From contig NZ_JAGTPK010000011.1 of NCBI RefSeq assembly GCF_021147775.1, positions 62,001 to 126,000 on the forward strand: a stretch of DNA of 64,000 nt. The letters are read 5' to 3'. The notes below the pieces were generated by a model. It was given only the letters and a program-made list of their open reading frames with translations, made no database searches and was not told the DNA's origin. The stretch is from Pseudomonas californiensis (GTDB lineage: Bacteria > Pseudomonadota > Gammaproteobacteria > Pseudomonadales > Pseudomonadaceae). The position numbers and the translations under genes are program-made. Each line of letters begins with the position of its first letter. Position 1 is the stretch's first letter. Of the stretch, positions 43,890-53,505 are shown piece by piece.

Positions 43890-45037
43890 GCCGTGGCGGT
43901 CGCCGGCTGGCCTTTCATCAGCAGCAAGGCCAGCAGTATCGCCAGGACGATGATTCCGGCTGCCGCGAACCCGAGGCTGCCAAGCCCCAGGTGATCAATA
44001 ACCCGGCCACCGATCACTGCGCCGATGCCTATACCCAGATTGGCGCCAGCGATGTTCAACGACGCGCCGAACGCGGGCGCTTGGGGCGCGGCCTTGATAA
44101 GCCGGACATGACTGACCAGAAAAAGGGCAGCCTGGGTGATACCCCATATCGCCAGTGCGAGGGGCAGCGCATAAACAGAGTGAATGCTCGGGACCACAGC
44201 GACCATACCCACCACCATGAATGCGCAGAACACCAGACTGGCGACCAGCGGATGACGGTCGACCATGCGCCCGCCCAGCGAGTTGCCGAGCAATCCCACC
44301 GCACCGAAGCCCATCAGGCACCAGCCCACCAGGTTGCCATCAAACCCGGCAAGGCGTTCCAGCATGTCCGCCAGGTAGGTGTATGCCGTAAACATGCCGC
44401 TGAACACCAGCACAGACAGCAATACGTGCCCCTGCATCAGCGGGCTGCGCAGCACGCCGAACTGGCTGAGGATCGACACCGGATCTTTTTTCGCGTCCGT
44501 TGCGGGCAGGAATACCAGCAGCAACAATGCCTTGGCAAACGCCAGCACTGACAGCAAGGCAAACACAGTGCGCCAGCCGAACGCATCGGAGATCAAGGTG
44601 CCCACTGGTATGCCGAACACTGTGGCGCAAACAATCCCGAAGCCGATTCTGGCAATCGCGCGCCCGGCAAACTCAGGGCCGACGATGTCGACGGCAGTCT
44701 CGCTCGCCAGTGCCCAGAACACCGGCAGGCCTAACGCCGGGATCAGCCGCGCGATGCCCATGATCGCCATATTCGGCGCCAGCGCCGCCAAGGCGTTTGA
44801 AAGCCCGAACAGAATCAGGATGCTGATAAACAGACGCTTGCGATCAAAGCGCGAAAAAAAGGCAGTCAGAAACGGACCAAATGCAGCGACGGTAAAGGCA
44901 AACAGCGTGACGAGCAGCCCGGCCTGAGACACCGTAACCCCGAGGTCGCGCGCCATTGCAGGCAAAAGACCGACGATAACGAACTCCGTGGTCAGCACCG
45001 TGAACCCGGCAGCCGACAACAGCAGGATGGGTAACAT
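43886..45037 (-). CDS. MFS transporter, drug/arabinose-efflux (DHA1) type
   Basis: 383 residues with twelve predicted membrane helices. The start MLPILLLSAAGFTVLTTEF and motif A-like loop FFSRFDRKRLF between helices 2 and 3 are typical of DHA1 exporters such as AraJ/YdhP. A CTGGAG site precedes the ATG. The substrate is unknown. It is transcribed in the same direction as the upstream DUF1993 gene, but a stem-loop separates them. Confidence 0.88.
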   Translation of the reverse strand: MLPILLLSAAGFTVLTTEFVIVGLLPAMARDLGVTVSQAGLLVTLFAFTVAAFGPFLTAFFSRFDRKRLFISILILFGLSNALAALAPNMAIMGIARLIPALGLPVFWALASETAVDIVGPEFAGRAIARIGFGIVCATVFGIPVGTLISDAFGWRTVFALLSVLAFAKALLLLVFLPATDAKKDPVSILSQFGVLRSPLMQGHVLLSVLVFSGMFTAYTYLADMLERLAGFDGNLVGWCLMGFGAVGLLGNSLGGRMVDRHPLVASLVFCAFMVVGMVAVVPSIHSVYALPLALAIWGITQAALFLVSHVRLIKAAPQAPAFGASLNIAGANLGIGIGAVIGGRVIDHLGLGSLGFAAAGIIVLAILLALLLMKGQPATATA

Positions 45038-45121
45038 GAAAACTCCAGAACAGCGACGCAGAAAGCCTCGGATCGAGCCACTGCGGGAAAGGCAAATTAC
45101 GAGGATTGATCTTTTGACCGG

Positions 45122-45156
45122 CCCATCGCGTGTTTGTACACACGCAATGGACGGGC
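45122..45156. terminator. stem-loop between the DUF1993 and MFS genes
   Basis: CCATCGCGTGT pairs with ACACACGCAATGG with small internal mismatches and a short loop, directly after the DUF1993 stop codon. There is no clear T-run, so termination is likely but not certain. Confidence 0.45.
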
Positions 45157-45186
45157 TTGAAGCGTGCAGTCAGCCAATCAGGCCAA

Positions 45187-45696
45187 TCAGAACTTGCCCA
45201 TGAAATCGCGCTTGCCGATTTCAACGCCGTTGTGGCGCAGCAGGTCATAGGCTGTGGTGACATGGAAGAAGAACTGTGGCAGCGCATAGCTGAGCAGGTA
45301 CGCCTGACCGTTCAAACGCTTTTCCTTCTCGGTGCCAGGACGCAGCACAATTTCGATGCCTTCGTTGCCATCGACCTGTTCAGGCTTGATGCTGCCGATG
45401 AACTCAAGCGTCTTGGCAAGCAGCGCCTGCAACTCCGCGAAAGTGGTTTCGCTGTCTTCGTACTGTGGAATTTCAACGCCAGCCAGACGAGCCGAAGCGC
45501 CCTTGGCGAAGTCGACTGCAATTTGAATCTGACGGGTAAAGGGCAGCATGTCCGGGAAGAGACGGGCCTGGAGCAGCGCTGGAGGCTGGATTTTCTTCTC
45601 GGTCGCGTGGGCTTCGGCTTTGGTCAGAACATCGTTCAACGCGTTGAGCATTTGCTGAAAGACTGGGATGGACGCGGCGTACAGGGAGATAGACAT
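45187..45696 (-). CDS. DUF1993 family protein
   Basis: 169 residues from ATG 45696 (AGGAT site). It has the DinB-like helical fold of DUF1993: YAASIPVFQQMLNALNDVL at the N-terminus, RLFPDMLPFTRQIQIA, and FFFHVTTAYDLLRHNGVEIGK at the end, which carries the family histidine. The family is widespread in proteobacteria and fungi. No biochemical function is established. It is soluble and probably monocistronic. Confidence 0.88.
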   Translation of the reverse strand: MSISLYAASIPVFQQMLNALNDVLTKAEAHATEKKIQPPALLQARLFPDMLPFTRQIQIAVDFAKGASARLAGVEIPQYEDSETTFAELQALLAKTLEFIGSIKPEQVDGNEGIEIVLRPGTEKEKRLNGQAYLLSYALPQFFFHVTTAYDLLRHNGVEIGKRDFMGKF

Positions 45697-45964
45697 GACA
45701 TATCCTGAGTGAGAAAGGCGCAATTATAGACCTTGCGCAGATGAAAACATGTGAGAGTTTCAGTCTCATTGATGGCTGTGAGAAAATCGCAGCGCAATGT
45801 CAACGCCGTAATGCATGGCGAAAACTGCCTGGTCATAACCAGCCGGGTACAGCTTTTGAGCCCTGTACATCCAGCAACCGACCTGGCTCCTGTCAGCGCG
45901 TCGAGCTGGCAATAATCTCTCTCACCCCCTACGCTGGCTCACCGTCATCACTCAGGGAAGCGTC

Positions 45965-46627
45965 ATGTCCATCGAACCCTCCTCTCCCGACTTGTCCCAG
46001 AATGCCCAGGCGTTGCAGCTCAACAGCACCGAAGTGCGGATTCTCGGCAGCCTGATCGAGAAACAGGCCACAAGCCCCGAGACCTATCCGCTGACCCTCA
46101 ACGCGCTGCTCATTGCCTGTAATCAAAAGACCAGCCGCGACCCGGTCATGAACCTGACTCAGGGTCAGGTCGGCCAGAGTCTGCGTGCACTGGAAGGTCG
46201 TGGGCTCACGCATCTGGTGATGGGCAGCCGAGCCGATCGCTGGGAACACAAGGTCGGCAAGGCGCTGGAGCTGGTGCCTGCGCAGCTGATTCTGATCGGC
46301 TTGCTGTTATTGCGAGGGCCGCAGACCGTCAGCGAATTATTGACCCGCAGCAACCGCATGCACGACTTCGACGACAGCGAACAAGTGGTGCATACGCTGG
46401 AGCGGTTGATTGCACGCGGCCTGGCGACGCTGATACCGCGCCAGTCCGGCCAGCGTGAGGATCGCTACATGCACCTGCTGGGCAGCCCGGAAGACCTCCA
46501 GGAACTGCTCACCACACGCCAGAACCCGCCAGAACGTGCGCCTGCAAACGCTGCCTATAGTGAGCGACTGGAAGACCTGGAGGCGCGAGTTCTGGCACTC
46601 GAAGCGCGCCTGGCAAAACTCGAATAG
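45965..46627 (+). CDS. YceH family protein (DUF480)
   Basis: 220 residues with two winged-helix units: [20 protein letters not shown] and [16 protein letters not shown], then [22 protein letters not shown]-terminal coiled coil ([19 protein letters not shown]) closes the protein. The family is conserved in gamma-proteobacteria but its role is unknown; DNA binding is plausible from the fold. A strong stem-loop separates it from the convergent dehydrogenase gene. Confidence 0.9.
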   Translation: MSIEPSSPDLSQNAQALQLNSTEVRILGSLIEKQATSPETYPLTLNALLIACNQKTSRDPVMNLTQGQVGQSLRALEGRGLTHLVMGSRADRWEHKVGKALELVPAQLILIGLLLLRGPQTVSELLTRSNRMHDFDDSEQVVHTLERLIARGLATLIPRQSGQREDRYMHLLGSPEDLQELLTTRQNPPERAPANAAYSERLEDLEARVLALEARLAKLE

Positions 46628-46633
46628 TTGATG

Positions 46634-46665
46634 CAGTCTGCCCACCTGAAATGGCGGGCAGACTG
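46634..46665. terminator. bidirectional stem-loop between two convergent genes
   Basis: CAGTCTGCCC / GGGCAGACTG forms a perfect 10-bp stem with a 12-base loop that can pair further (CC with GG). It stands between the stops of the yceH-like and shikimate-dehydrogenase-like genes. It lacks a T-run. Confidence 0.6.
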
Positions 46666-46672
46666 TTGCGCC

Positions 46673-47485
46673 TCAACTTCGGGCAAACGCTGCGGCCTGC
46701 TGATACTGATCATCGGTCGGACGAACACCGGTGTATAGCACGAACTGTTCCAATGCCTGAATCGCGGCCACTTCATCACCACTGATGACCCGTTTGCCCA
46801 GCCGTCGCGCCGCCTTTATCAACGGCGTATCGGCGGGGATCGCCACCACATCAAAGATAGTGTCGGCGCTATTGATAGCGGCCTCGTCAAAGGCCAGCTC
46901 ATCCGCTTGCGGGCCTGTCATGCCCAGAGGTGTGACGTTCACCAGCATTTGCGGCCGCTCACTGCCAAGCTCGGCCTGCCAGCGCAAGCCACAGGCTCGC
47001 GCCAGGTTACGCCCGGCCTGCTCGTTGCGCGCCACGATGATACCGTCGGTGAACCCGGCATCACGCAAGGCAAACGCCACTGCCTTGGCCATGCCGCCGC
47101 TGCCACGCAAGGCAAATGTGCCGTGTGGCACAGCATGGCTCTGCATCAATTGGGCAACTGCTATGTAGTCGGTATTGAAAGCTTTCAAGTGCCCGTCGGT
47201 ATTGACGATGGTGTTGATCGACTGAATGGCCGCGGCGGATGCGTCCAGTTCATCGACCAGCGCAATGCAGTCTTCCTTGAACGGCATCGACACCGCACTG
47301 CCTCTTATGCCCAGCGCGCGTATACCGGCCACGGCGGCAGCCAGGTCGTTGGGGGCAAACGTCTTGTAGTAGAAGTTCAGGCCCAACTGTTCATAGAGAT
47401 GGTTGTGAAAACGCACGCCAAAGTTTCCTGGACGCGCGGCCATGGACATGCACAGCAACGTGTCCTTGTTTGCAGTAATGGGCAT
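46673..47485 (-). CDS. shikimate 5-dehydrogenase homologue
   Basis: 270 residues from ATG 47485 (GGGAG site). The substrate domain has SMAARPGNFGVRFHN in place of the usual PxxHSxSPxxHN, then VSMPFKEDCIALVDEL with the catalytic Lys. The NADP domain has LRGSGGMAKAVAFAL. It is a divergent AroE/YdiB-type paralogue. The changed N-terminal substrate motif (Ala-Ala-Arg instead of His-Ser-x-Ser) suggests the substrate is not simply shikimate, and the main aroE gene is expected elsewhere. Confidence 0.85.
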   Translation of the reverse strand: MPITANKDTLLCMSMAARPGNFGVRFHNHLYEQLGLNFYYKTFAPNDLAAAVAGIRALGIRGSAVSMPFKEDCIALVDELDASAAAIQSINTIVNTDGHLKAFNTDYIAVAQLMQSHAVPHGTFALRGSGGMAKAVAFALRDAGFTDGIIVARNEQAGRNLARACGLRWQAELGSERPQMLVNVTPLGMTGPQADELAFDEAAINSADTIFDVVAIPADTPLIKAARRLGKRVISGDEVAAIQALEQFVLYTGVRPTDDQYQQAAAFARS

Positions 47486-47694
47486 GTTTTTTCTCCCGAA
47501 CGGTATTGGATTATTTCTGTCAGGCAGGCGTACACTTCGCTTCGTTGCCAGCCACACAAGTCGCTGAGCACCTTACATAAAATTTACTCAACGATTTCGC
47601 AGTTTTTAACAATTTCGATGTCTTAGAGTTATCCCGTGGCAGTGCTTGAGAGTAGTGCAGGCCCGCGACAACGGGTTGAGAGCGAGGAACACTC

Positions 47695-48075
47695 ATGATT
47701 CGTCAAATCCCCAAAATTGCCTTGTTCATAGGTGCCTTGGCCCTTGCTGGCCAAGCGAATGCCGACCGTGGCTGGGGTGGCCCTGCCGTGGTAGGAGCCA
47801 TCGTAGGCGCTGCCGTTGTAGGCGCAGCGGTTTCGTCCAGCCGTGACAGGACCGTCTATGTAGAGCGCGAGCCGGTTTACGTGCAACAGGCGCCGGTCTA
47901 TTACGCACCGCCTCCGCCGCCGGTCTATTACCAGCCCACTTATCAAGTGGTGGAGCGTTACCCGGTACCGGTACCGGGACCACGCTACTACTATCGTCAC
48001 TCAGGCTATGACCGGCCGTATGGCACGCCTCCAGGCCCTGGCTATTACTACGGCCCGCCCCGTGGCCGCTGGTAA
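47695..48075 (+). CDS. secreted Tyr/Pro-rich glycine-zipper protein, 126 aa
   Basis: The signal peptide is cleaved near QANA. It is followed by a glycine-zipper segment (AVVGAIVGAAVVGAAVSSS) and a long tail of VYYAPPPPP, VYYQPTY and YYYGPPRG repeats. Glycine zippers associate with membranes, and Tyr/Pro-rich tails are common in envelope or surface proteins. The function is unknown. It has its own terminator, and no partner gene is evident. Confidence 0.85.
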   Translation: MIRQIPKIALFIGALALAGQANADRGWGGPAVVGAIVGAAVVGAAVSSSRDRTVYVEREPVYVQQAPVYYAPPPPPVYYQPTYQVVERYPVPVPGPRYYYRHSGYDRPYGTPPGPGYYYGPPRGRW

Positions 48076-48080
48076 ACACA

Positions 48081-48125
48081 GCAGTTAAAAAGAACCCGCC
48101 TTTACTGGCGGGTTTTTTTAACTGC
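48081..48125. terminator. bidirectional terminator after the Tyr/Pro-rich gene
   Basis: The core AACCCGCC-TTTACT-GGCGGGTT is flanked by AAAAA and TTTTTTT, and the dyad extends to GCAGTTAAAAA / TTTTTAACTGC. Confidence 0.93.
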
Positions 48126-48253
48126 ACATACGCGGTCCTGCCTCGGCAACCCTGCTGCCCCACGCTTGTATCAATGATGACTATTGAGAGCGTTGATTTC
48201 TACCTCTGTCCATCACGCCTTAAAGTGGCGACATAGATTGGTGGAGGTTAATC

Positions 48254-48436
48254 ATGAACAAGGTTCAAATCATGTCCGTAGTCGGCAGCGCTGTTCCGGC
48301 CCCACTCAGGGAACGCGGGCTGTTGGCCTGCTGGTACCTGATACAGGATGGCGAACCCGTCAGCGGTCCGTTCGCTTCTCTGCCGCTGGCTCAGGCGCTT
48401 TCCGAGAAACTGGAAAATCATTCGCTCAACAGTTGA
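48254..48436 (+). CDS. small conserved-looking protein, 60 aa
   Basis: ATG 48254 has a GGAGG site 8 bases upstream. The protein has no membrane segment: MNKVQIMSVVGSAVPAPLRE, then LLACWYLIQDGEPVSGPFAS, then a helix LPLAQALSEKLEN. The WYLIQDGEPVSGPF part resembles a small beta-sheet of the GYF-like or DUF4339-like kind, but this is only an impression. A good terminator follows at 48490-48516, which supports a real transcript. Confidence 0.7.
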   Translation: MNKVQIMSVVGSAVPAPLRERGLLACWYLIQDGEPVSGPFASLPLAQALSEKLENHSLNS

Positions 48437-48489
48437 CCACTTTCATCCCCGATTTTCGTGAGACTCGTGCGTTGCTCCGCACTCCGTTG

Positions 48490-48516
48490 ACCGCATCCTT
48501 CGATGCGGTTTTTTTT
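48490..48516 (+). terminator. terminator after the 60-residue protein gene
   Basis: ACCGCATC-CTTC-GATGCGGT hairpin followed by eight T, about 55 bases beyond the stop. Confidence 0.9.
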
Positions 48517-48546
48517 GCCCTGATTTATCGGCTTCGGTCTTCGGTC

Positions 48547-49107
48547 TCAGGCACGTTCGGCCATGGCCGCGTTGACCTGGCAGCGATGGGTGAGCTTTTG
48601 CAGGCGTTTTTCCAGCGCCATGAACACCACCCGGTCGGTACGCCCACTGTCCAATTCGTCGATCAGGTCGTTGGCCACCTGACGCAGTTCGAAAGCCAGT
48701 ACCACCCGGTCATCGTTGAGATCCTGCTTGTGGGACTCGAACAGCCGGTGCAGATAATCCTGCAGCGTGTATTTCAGACTGTGCCGGTCGCTGGCTCGCA
48801 AGTGCGTGAGGTTCAACTGCGTGCGGGCCTGAACTTCGCTCAGTTCGCCACACAGATACTGCATGCGACGCGCATAGCCTACTTCCCTGTCGCGGATCTG
48901 TTTGCGGTTCTGCTCCGCATCCTGCTTGCGTTGAATGGCCGGTACCGCAACGGCCACCATGATGCCGACAATCAGCCCAATCGCCTGCATCCAGCCCGCC
49001 CAGTCAGCGGGACGCGACACGAAGCCTGCGCCCAGCAGCAGTACGGCAACCAGAGAAGCGACGATTACCAGTACAACGTAATCCCTGCCGATAAACCCCT
49101 TGAGCAT
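48547..49107 (-). CDS. membrane-anchored coiled-coil protein of unknown function, 186 aa
   Basis: The start at 49107 follows AAGGAGT by 6 bases; an ATG at 49128 is less well placed. Two membrane helices (about 8-28 and 38-58) precede a long soluble helical region rich in Arg, Gln and Glu (RKQDAEQNRKQIRDREVGYA), then Leu-rich helices to the end. The layout suggests an inner-membrane protein with a cytoplasmic helical bundle. No family is recognised. It lies alone between two rightward genes. Confidence 0.75.
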   Translation of the reverse strand: MLKGFIGRDYVVLVIVASLVAVLLLGAGFVSRPADWAGWMQAIGLIVGIMVAVAVPAIQRKQDAEQNRKQIRDREVGYARRMQYLCGELSEVQARTQLNLTHLRASDRHSLKYTLQDYLHRLFESHKQDLNDDRVVLAFELRQVANDLIDELDSGRTDRVVFMALEKRLQKLTHRCQVNAAMAERA

Positions 49108-49357
49108 TGCATGACTCCTTGAACCCATGACCTACGTAGCCGGGAATGCTAATCGGTGCAGGCTTCAGACACCATGAAAATTCAAGGTGCAGCCTCTTTT
49201 GTGCGCGCTTGCTACTTAACGGCAACTTAACAAGATCCTGTTTTCGAGCAGTATTAGCGAAACGCCCTACAGCGCCCATCGACATTAACGAAACTCTGCT
49301 CCTAAAATGCAGCGTTTTTTCTTGTTCCTTCCGTTAACACACTTTATCGAGTGAGCC

Positions 49358-50299
49358 TTGCTCTTGAAAATCCGTCTGCCTCTACTGGGCCTATTATGTG
49401 TACTTACAGGTCCAGCATTTTCTACCTCTGTTCTGGCAAACGAAACCGCCGCTCTGAACCGTGACCCGTCCAATCTGCATCTTGCGTCCGGCAGCGCCAT
49501 GGTCATTGATTTGCAGACTGACAAAGTCCTGTATTCGAGCAACCCGGATGTGATCGTGCCAATCGCTTCAGTCACCAAGCTGATGACAGGCATGGTTGTG
49601 CTGGACGCCAAACAATCGATGGACGAAATCATCCCGGTCAATATATCCCAGACTCCGGAAATGAAAGGCGTGTTTTCCCGGGTCAAACTGGGCAGCGAAC
49701 TGAGCCGCAGGGACATGCTGCTGATCACCCTGATGTCCTCGGAAAATCGGGCTGCGGCCAGTCTGGCACACAGCTATCCAGGCGGTTATCCGGCGTTCAT
49801 TCTGGCGATGAACGCCAAAGCCAAGGCATTGGGCATGAAACACACCGCTTACGTCGAGCCGACCGGCTTGTCGGTGTATAACGTTTCGACGGCGAGGGAC
49901 CTGACAAAGCTGGTGATGGCGGCACGCAAGTACCCGATGCTGAGCGAACTGAGCACCACTGAGCAAAAGACAGTGACCTTCCGCAAACCCACCTACAGCC
50001 TGGGCTTCAGCAACACGGACCATCTGGTACGCAAGGAAAACTGGGACATCAAGCTGACCAAGACCGGCTTCACCAACCAGGCTGGCCATTGCCTGGTGCT
50101 GTTGACCACCATGGCCAACCGTCCGGTTTCCGTGGTGATTCTGGATGCATTCGGCAAATACACCCATTTCGCCGACGCCAGCCGTCTGCGCAAATGGATG
50201 GAAACCGGCCAGAGCGGCCCGGCGCCAGAAGTGGCTTTGCAGTACAAGAAAGAGAAGAATCTGGTCATGAAGCAGACCGGGATCCAGGCCCGCGACTGA
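49358..50299 (+). CDS. pbpG: D-alanyl-D-alanine endopeptidase, PBP7 type
   Basis: 313 residues with a signal peptide, secreted to the periplasm. Penicillin-binding motifs are in order: S71-V-T-K74 (nucleophile and base), S128-E-N and K235-T-G. This is the low-molecular-mass S11 family that cuts D-Ala-meso-DAP cross-links in peptidoglycan. The short C-terminus lacks the membrane-anchoring amphipathic helix of PBP5/6, as expected for PBP7. The frame uses a TTG start at 49358 or 49364. Confidence 0.92.
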   Translation: MLLKIRLPLLGLLCVLTGPAFSTSVLANETAALNRDPSNLHLASGSAMVIDLQTDKVLYSSNPDVIVPIASVTKLMTGMVVLDAKQSMDEIIPVNISQTPEMKGVFSRVKLGSELSRRDMLLITLMSSENRAAASLAHSYPGGYPAFILAMNAKAKALGMKHTAYVEPTGLSVYNVSTARDLTKLVMAARKYPMLSELSTTEQKTVTFRKPTYSLGFSNTDHLVRKENWDIKLTKTGFTNQAGHCLVLLTTMANRPVSVVILDAFGKYTHFADASRLRKWMETGQSGPAPEVALQYKKEKNLVMKQTGIQARD

Positions 50300-50329
50300 T
50301 CACCTGCCGTATGAATGATGCTACAAACC

Positions 50330-50367
50330 AAAAACGGTCGGCCTGTGCAAACAGGGCGACCGTTTTA
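50330..50367. terminator. bidirectional terminator between pbpG and the dehydrogenase gene
   Basis: AAAACGGTCG and CCTGT pair with ACAGG and CGACCGTTTT around a GCAA loop (one internal mismatch), with A and T runs on either side. Confidence 0.92.
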
Positions 50368-50383
50368 TTTTACCTTCCGACAA

Positions 50384-51814
50384 TCAGTTGTACTGAGTGA
50401 CCAGCTTGGTGTTCAGATAAGCCTCGATGGCCTCTGTACCACCCTCCGAGCCGTAGCCGGAGTCCTTGATACCGCCGAACGGGATTTCTGGCAGGCCAAT
50501 ACCCTGATGGTTGATCGACAGCATGCCCGCTTCGATGTAGGTACTCAGTGCCTGAGCAGTCTTCATCGATGTGGTAAACGCATAGGATGCAAGACCGAAC
50601 GGGACACGGTTGGACTCGGCAATTGCCTCCTCGACGGTATCGAATGGCACCAGCAGCGCAACAGGGCCGAACGGCTCTTCGTTCATGATGCGCATGTCAC
50701 GGGTCAGCCCGCTCAACACAGTGGGTTCGAAGAAATAACCAGGGCCATCAATGGCCTTGCCGCCCGCTGACAAGGTAGCACCAGCGCGAACCGCATCGTC
50801 GACCAGATCCACAAGCGCAGGAATTCGGCGTTCGTTGGCGACCGGCCCCATGGTTGTGCCTGCTTCCAGACCATTGCCCACTTTAATCTCACGGGTCAGG
50901 CCGACGAATTTTTCGGTGAAGGCTTCCAGCACATTGCGCTGCACCAGTATCCGCGTGGGTGATACACAGACTTGCCCGGCATTGCGGAACTTGGCGGTTG
51001 CCAGAACACGAGCAGCCAGATCAATGTCAGCGTCTTCGAATACCAGGGCCGGCGCATGACCGCCCAACTCCATGGTCGCGCGCTTCATGTGCTGACCGGC
51101 CAGCGCAGCCAACTGCTTGCCGACCGGCGTGGAGCCGGTGAATGTCACTTTGCGGATGACCGGATGCGGAATCAGGTAATTGGAGATTTCCGCCGGAATG
51201 CCATACACCAGACCGATCACGCCCGCTGGCACACCGGCGTCAGCGAAGGCGCGAATCAGTTCGGCAGGCGACGCCGGGGTTTCTTCCGGGGCCTTGACGA
51301 TGATCGAGCAACCGGCAGCCAGCGCAGAAGACAACTTGCGCACCACCTGGTTGATCGGGAAGTTCCAGGGCGTGAACGCCGCCACCGGACCTACTGGCTC
51401 CTTGATGACTTTCTGCTCGATGGAAACGCCGCGCGACGGCACGATACGCCCGTAGCTGCGACGGCCCTCTTCAGCCAGCCATTCGATGATATCGGCTGCA
51501 GACATGGCTTCCATGCGTGCTTCCGCCAAAGGCTTGCCCTGCTCTTGGGTCATGATGCGCGCGATGCTGTCGGCCCGTTCGCGAACCAGCGCAGCCGCTT
51601 TCTGCATGATTTTGTAACGGTCATAGGCGGACGTGGCGCGCCAGGTCGCGAAGCCGCGCTCGGCAGCAGCCAGCGCTTCGTCCAGATCGGGATTACTTGC
51701 GTGAGCGACAGTGCCGATCGACTCACCGGTGGCGGGATCGATGACCGGCAAGGTACGGCCGTCGCGACTCGCGCGCCATTGGCCGTCAATATAAAGCTGT
51801 ACGTCGGGGTACAT
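50384..51814 (-). CDS. NAD-dependent succinate-semialdehyde dehydrogenase-like enzyme
   Basis: 476 residues of the aldehyde dehydrogenase superfamily, GabD/SSADH-like branch. Visible motifs: [20 protein letters not shown] (cofactor site), [12 protein letters not shown], the general base Glu in [12 protein letters not shown], the catalytic Cys in [11 protein letters not shown], and the C-terminal [12 protein letters not shown]. It oxidises a short aldehyde acid to the diacid, for example in GABA breakdown. No transaminase gene is adjacent, and the genome probably has further paralogues, so no gene symbol is given. Confidence 0.87.
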   Translation of the reverse strand: MYPDVQLYIDGQWRASRDGRTLPVIDPATGESIGTVAHASNPDLDEALAAAERGFATWRATSAYDRYKIMQKAAALVRERADSIARIMTQEQGKPLAEARMEAMSAADIIEWLAEEGRRSYGRIVPSRGVSIEQKVIKEPVGPVAAFTPWNFPINQVVRKLSSALAAGCSIIVKAPEETPASPAELIRAFADAGVPAGVIGLVYGIPAEISNYLIPHPVIRKVTFTGSTPVGKQLAALAGQHMKRATMELGGHAPALVFEDADIDLAARVLATAKFRNAGQVCVSPTRILVQRNVLEAFTEKFVGLTREIKVGNGLEAGTTMGPVANERRIPALVDLVDDAVRAGATLSAGGKAIDGPGYFFEPTVLSGLTRDMRIMNEEPFGPVALLVPFDTVEEAIAESNRVPFGLASYAFTTSMKTAQALSTYIEAGMLSINHQGIGLPEIPFGGIKDSGYGSEGGTEAIEAYLNTKLVTQYN

Positions 51815-52059
51815 GGCAACTCTCCATAGGTCGTTGCAAGGGAGCGTGAGATTCGCTCAAAAACTGCCCAGAGCCAAAACTGCCCAGAATTTAGGGGCGT
51901 ATACCCGTATTGGTCAAGCGACCTCATCGACAGCGGCCGATTGGTGCTCTTGAGACGATGCAAATACGGGTCAAACGGCAACAAAGGCATGAGCCTTCAA
52001 GGTGGCCATACTCATGGGACTTTATGAATATCGGGTCGATAAACGAGGATTCAAGTCAT

Positions 52060-52446
52060 TCAGTTTGAATCAGGCAGGATCGGTAGTGGTGCAAGCGCCT
52101 GCTGGTCACCCATGGCCTTGTATTTCTTGCGCAGCGCCCGGAGCTCTTTCTGATCAAGATTGTCCAGGCTTAACAGTGCGTTCTGCGCATCCTTGGTGAC
52201 TCGCAGCAATTCATCCACCTTGAGGTGCAGCACATCGTTGTCACGGTTCTGAGTGTTCTGAGTCAGGAACACCATCAGAAACGTAATGATCGTCGTCGAC
52301 GTGTTGATGATCAACTGCCAGGTGTCGTTGTAATGGAACCATGGGCCGGTGCTGGCCCAGACCCCGATAAGGACAACGGCGACGGCGAATGTGCCGGGGC
52401 TGCCTGCCCATTTGGAAAGGGATTGTGCAAATTTTGAAAATTTCAT
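52060..52446 (-). CDS. low-affinity iron permease family protein
   Basis: 128 residues with two membrane helices (about 16-35 and 45-63). The core WHYND-like segment STGPWFHYNDTWQLIINTST and ITFLMVFLTQNTQNRD is diagnostic of this family, followed by a charged cytoplasmic tail with DELLRVTKDAQNALL. The name comes from similarity to yeast Fet4; the bacterial proteins are not well characterised, and transport by a single copy would need oligomerisation. It is upstream of the SDR gene in the same direction, about 900 bases apart in transcription order. Confidence 0.85.
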   Translation of the reverse strand: MKFSKFAQSLSKWAGSPGTFAVAVVLIGVWASTGPWFHYNDTWQLIINTSTTIITFLMVFLTQNTQNRDNDVLHLKVDELLRVTKDAQNALLSLDNLDQKELRALRKKYKAMGDQQALAPLPILPDSN

Positions 52447-52566
52447 GAGGACCTGCCTGACATCAAGTGTTACTGCATAGACATCCGACGGTTTGTGAAA
52501 TTTCCTTTGATTTCAATGAAGTGAATACCGAGGCGGTGCCCGGAACAGGCACCGCACTCACAGGAT

Positions 52567-53427
52567 TTACAGAATCGGTTTACCGCCGGTCACGCCGTAT
52601 CGCTCGCCGGAAATATAACTGCCCTCATCGGACGCCAGCAGCACGTAGATAGGCGACACTTCGACCGGTTGGCCAGGGCGACCCAGTGGCGTCTGACTGC
52701 CGAAGCTTTCGACTTCCTCAGGCGACATGGTCGATGGAATCAGAGGCGTCCAGATCGGACCGGGCGCGACGCTGTTTACGCGAATACCCTTGGGGCCCAG
52801 CAATTGCGCAAGACCGCCGGTAAAGTTGGCAATCGCGCCCTTGGTGGTGGCATACGGCAGCAATGTGGCCTTGGGCATGTCGGAGTTGACCGAGCTGGTA
52901 TTGATGATCGAGCTGCCCTTGGCCATGTGCGGAACCGCGGCCTTGCAGATACGAAACATCGACGTGATGTTGGTATCGAACGTCTTTACCCACTCTTCGT
53001 CCGTGATCTCCTCAAGGGTCTCGTGGCTCATCTGAAAGGCGGCATTGTTGACCAGCACATCAATGCGACCGAATTCCTCGACCGTCTTGCTGACGATGTC
53101 TTCACACTGTTGACGTTGCGCCAGATCGCCTGGCAGCAGCAGGCATTTGCGACCGGCCTCTTCTACCCAACGCGCCGTCTCCTTGGCGTCGTCGTGCTCA
53201 TTCAGGTAGGAAATCGCGACCTGCGCACCTTCGCGGGCAAACGCAATAGCCACCGCGCGACCGATACCGCTGTCAGCACCGGTAACCAGCGCGATCTTGT
53301 CCTTGAGACGTCCAGAGCCGGTGTAGCTCTGCTCACCACAATCCGGGTACGGGTCCATTTTGGCTTGAGAGCCGGGGACAGATTGAGGCTGCTTGGGGAA
53401 CGGTGGTGTTGGATACTCTTGTTTCAT
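52567..53427 (-). CDS. SDR oxidoreductase, general-stress (YghA/YdaD) type
   Basis: 286 residues from ATG 53427 (AAGGAG site). The N-terminal extension of about 45 residues (YPTPPFPKQPQSVPGSQ...DPYPDCGEQSYTGSGRLKDK) is specific to this stress-related SDR group. NAD motif TGADSGIGRAV, NNAAF, and YATTKGA where most SDRs have YxxxK: here Tyr-Ala-Thr-Thr-Lys. The end TGGKPIL is typical. These proteins are induced in osmotic and general stress. The ADH gene next to it on the same strand may share regulation. Confidence 0.9.
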   Translation of the reverse strand: MKQEYPTPPFPKQPQSVPGSQAKMDPYPDCGEQSYTGSGRLKDKIALVTGADSGIGRAVAIAFAREGAQVAISYLNEHDDAKETARWVEEAGRKCLLLPGDLAQRQQCEDIVSKTVEEFGRIDVLVNNAAFQMSHETLEEITDEEWVKTFDTNITSMFRICKAAVPHMAKGSSIINTSSVNSDMPKATLLPYATTKGAIANFTGGLAQLLGPKGIRVNSVAPGPIWTPLIPSTMSPEEVESFGSQTPLGRPGQPVEVSPIYVLLASDEGSYISGERYGVTGGKPIL

Positions 53428-53505
53428 TTGAAGATCTCCTTGAGATTGACGACTCTCGCCCACGCCTGACCAGGCGCGGCAGAGGTTGATTGACGCGCCA
53501 CGGCG

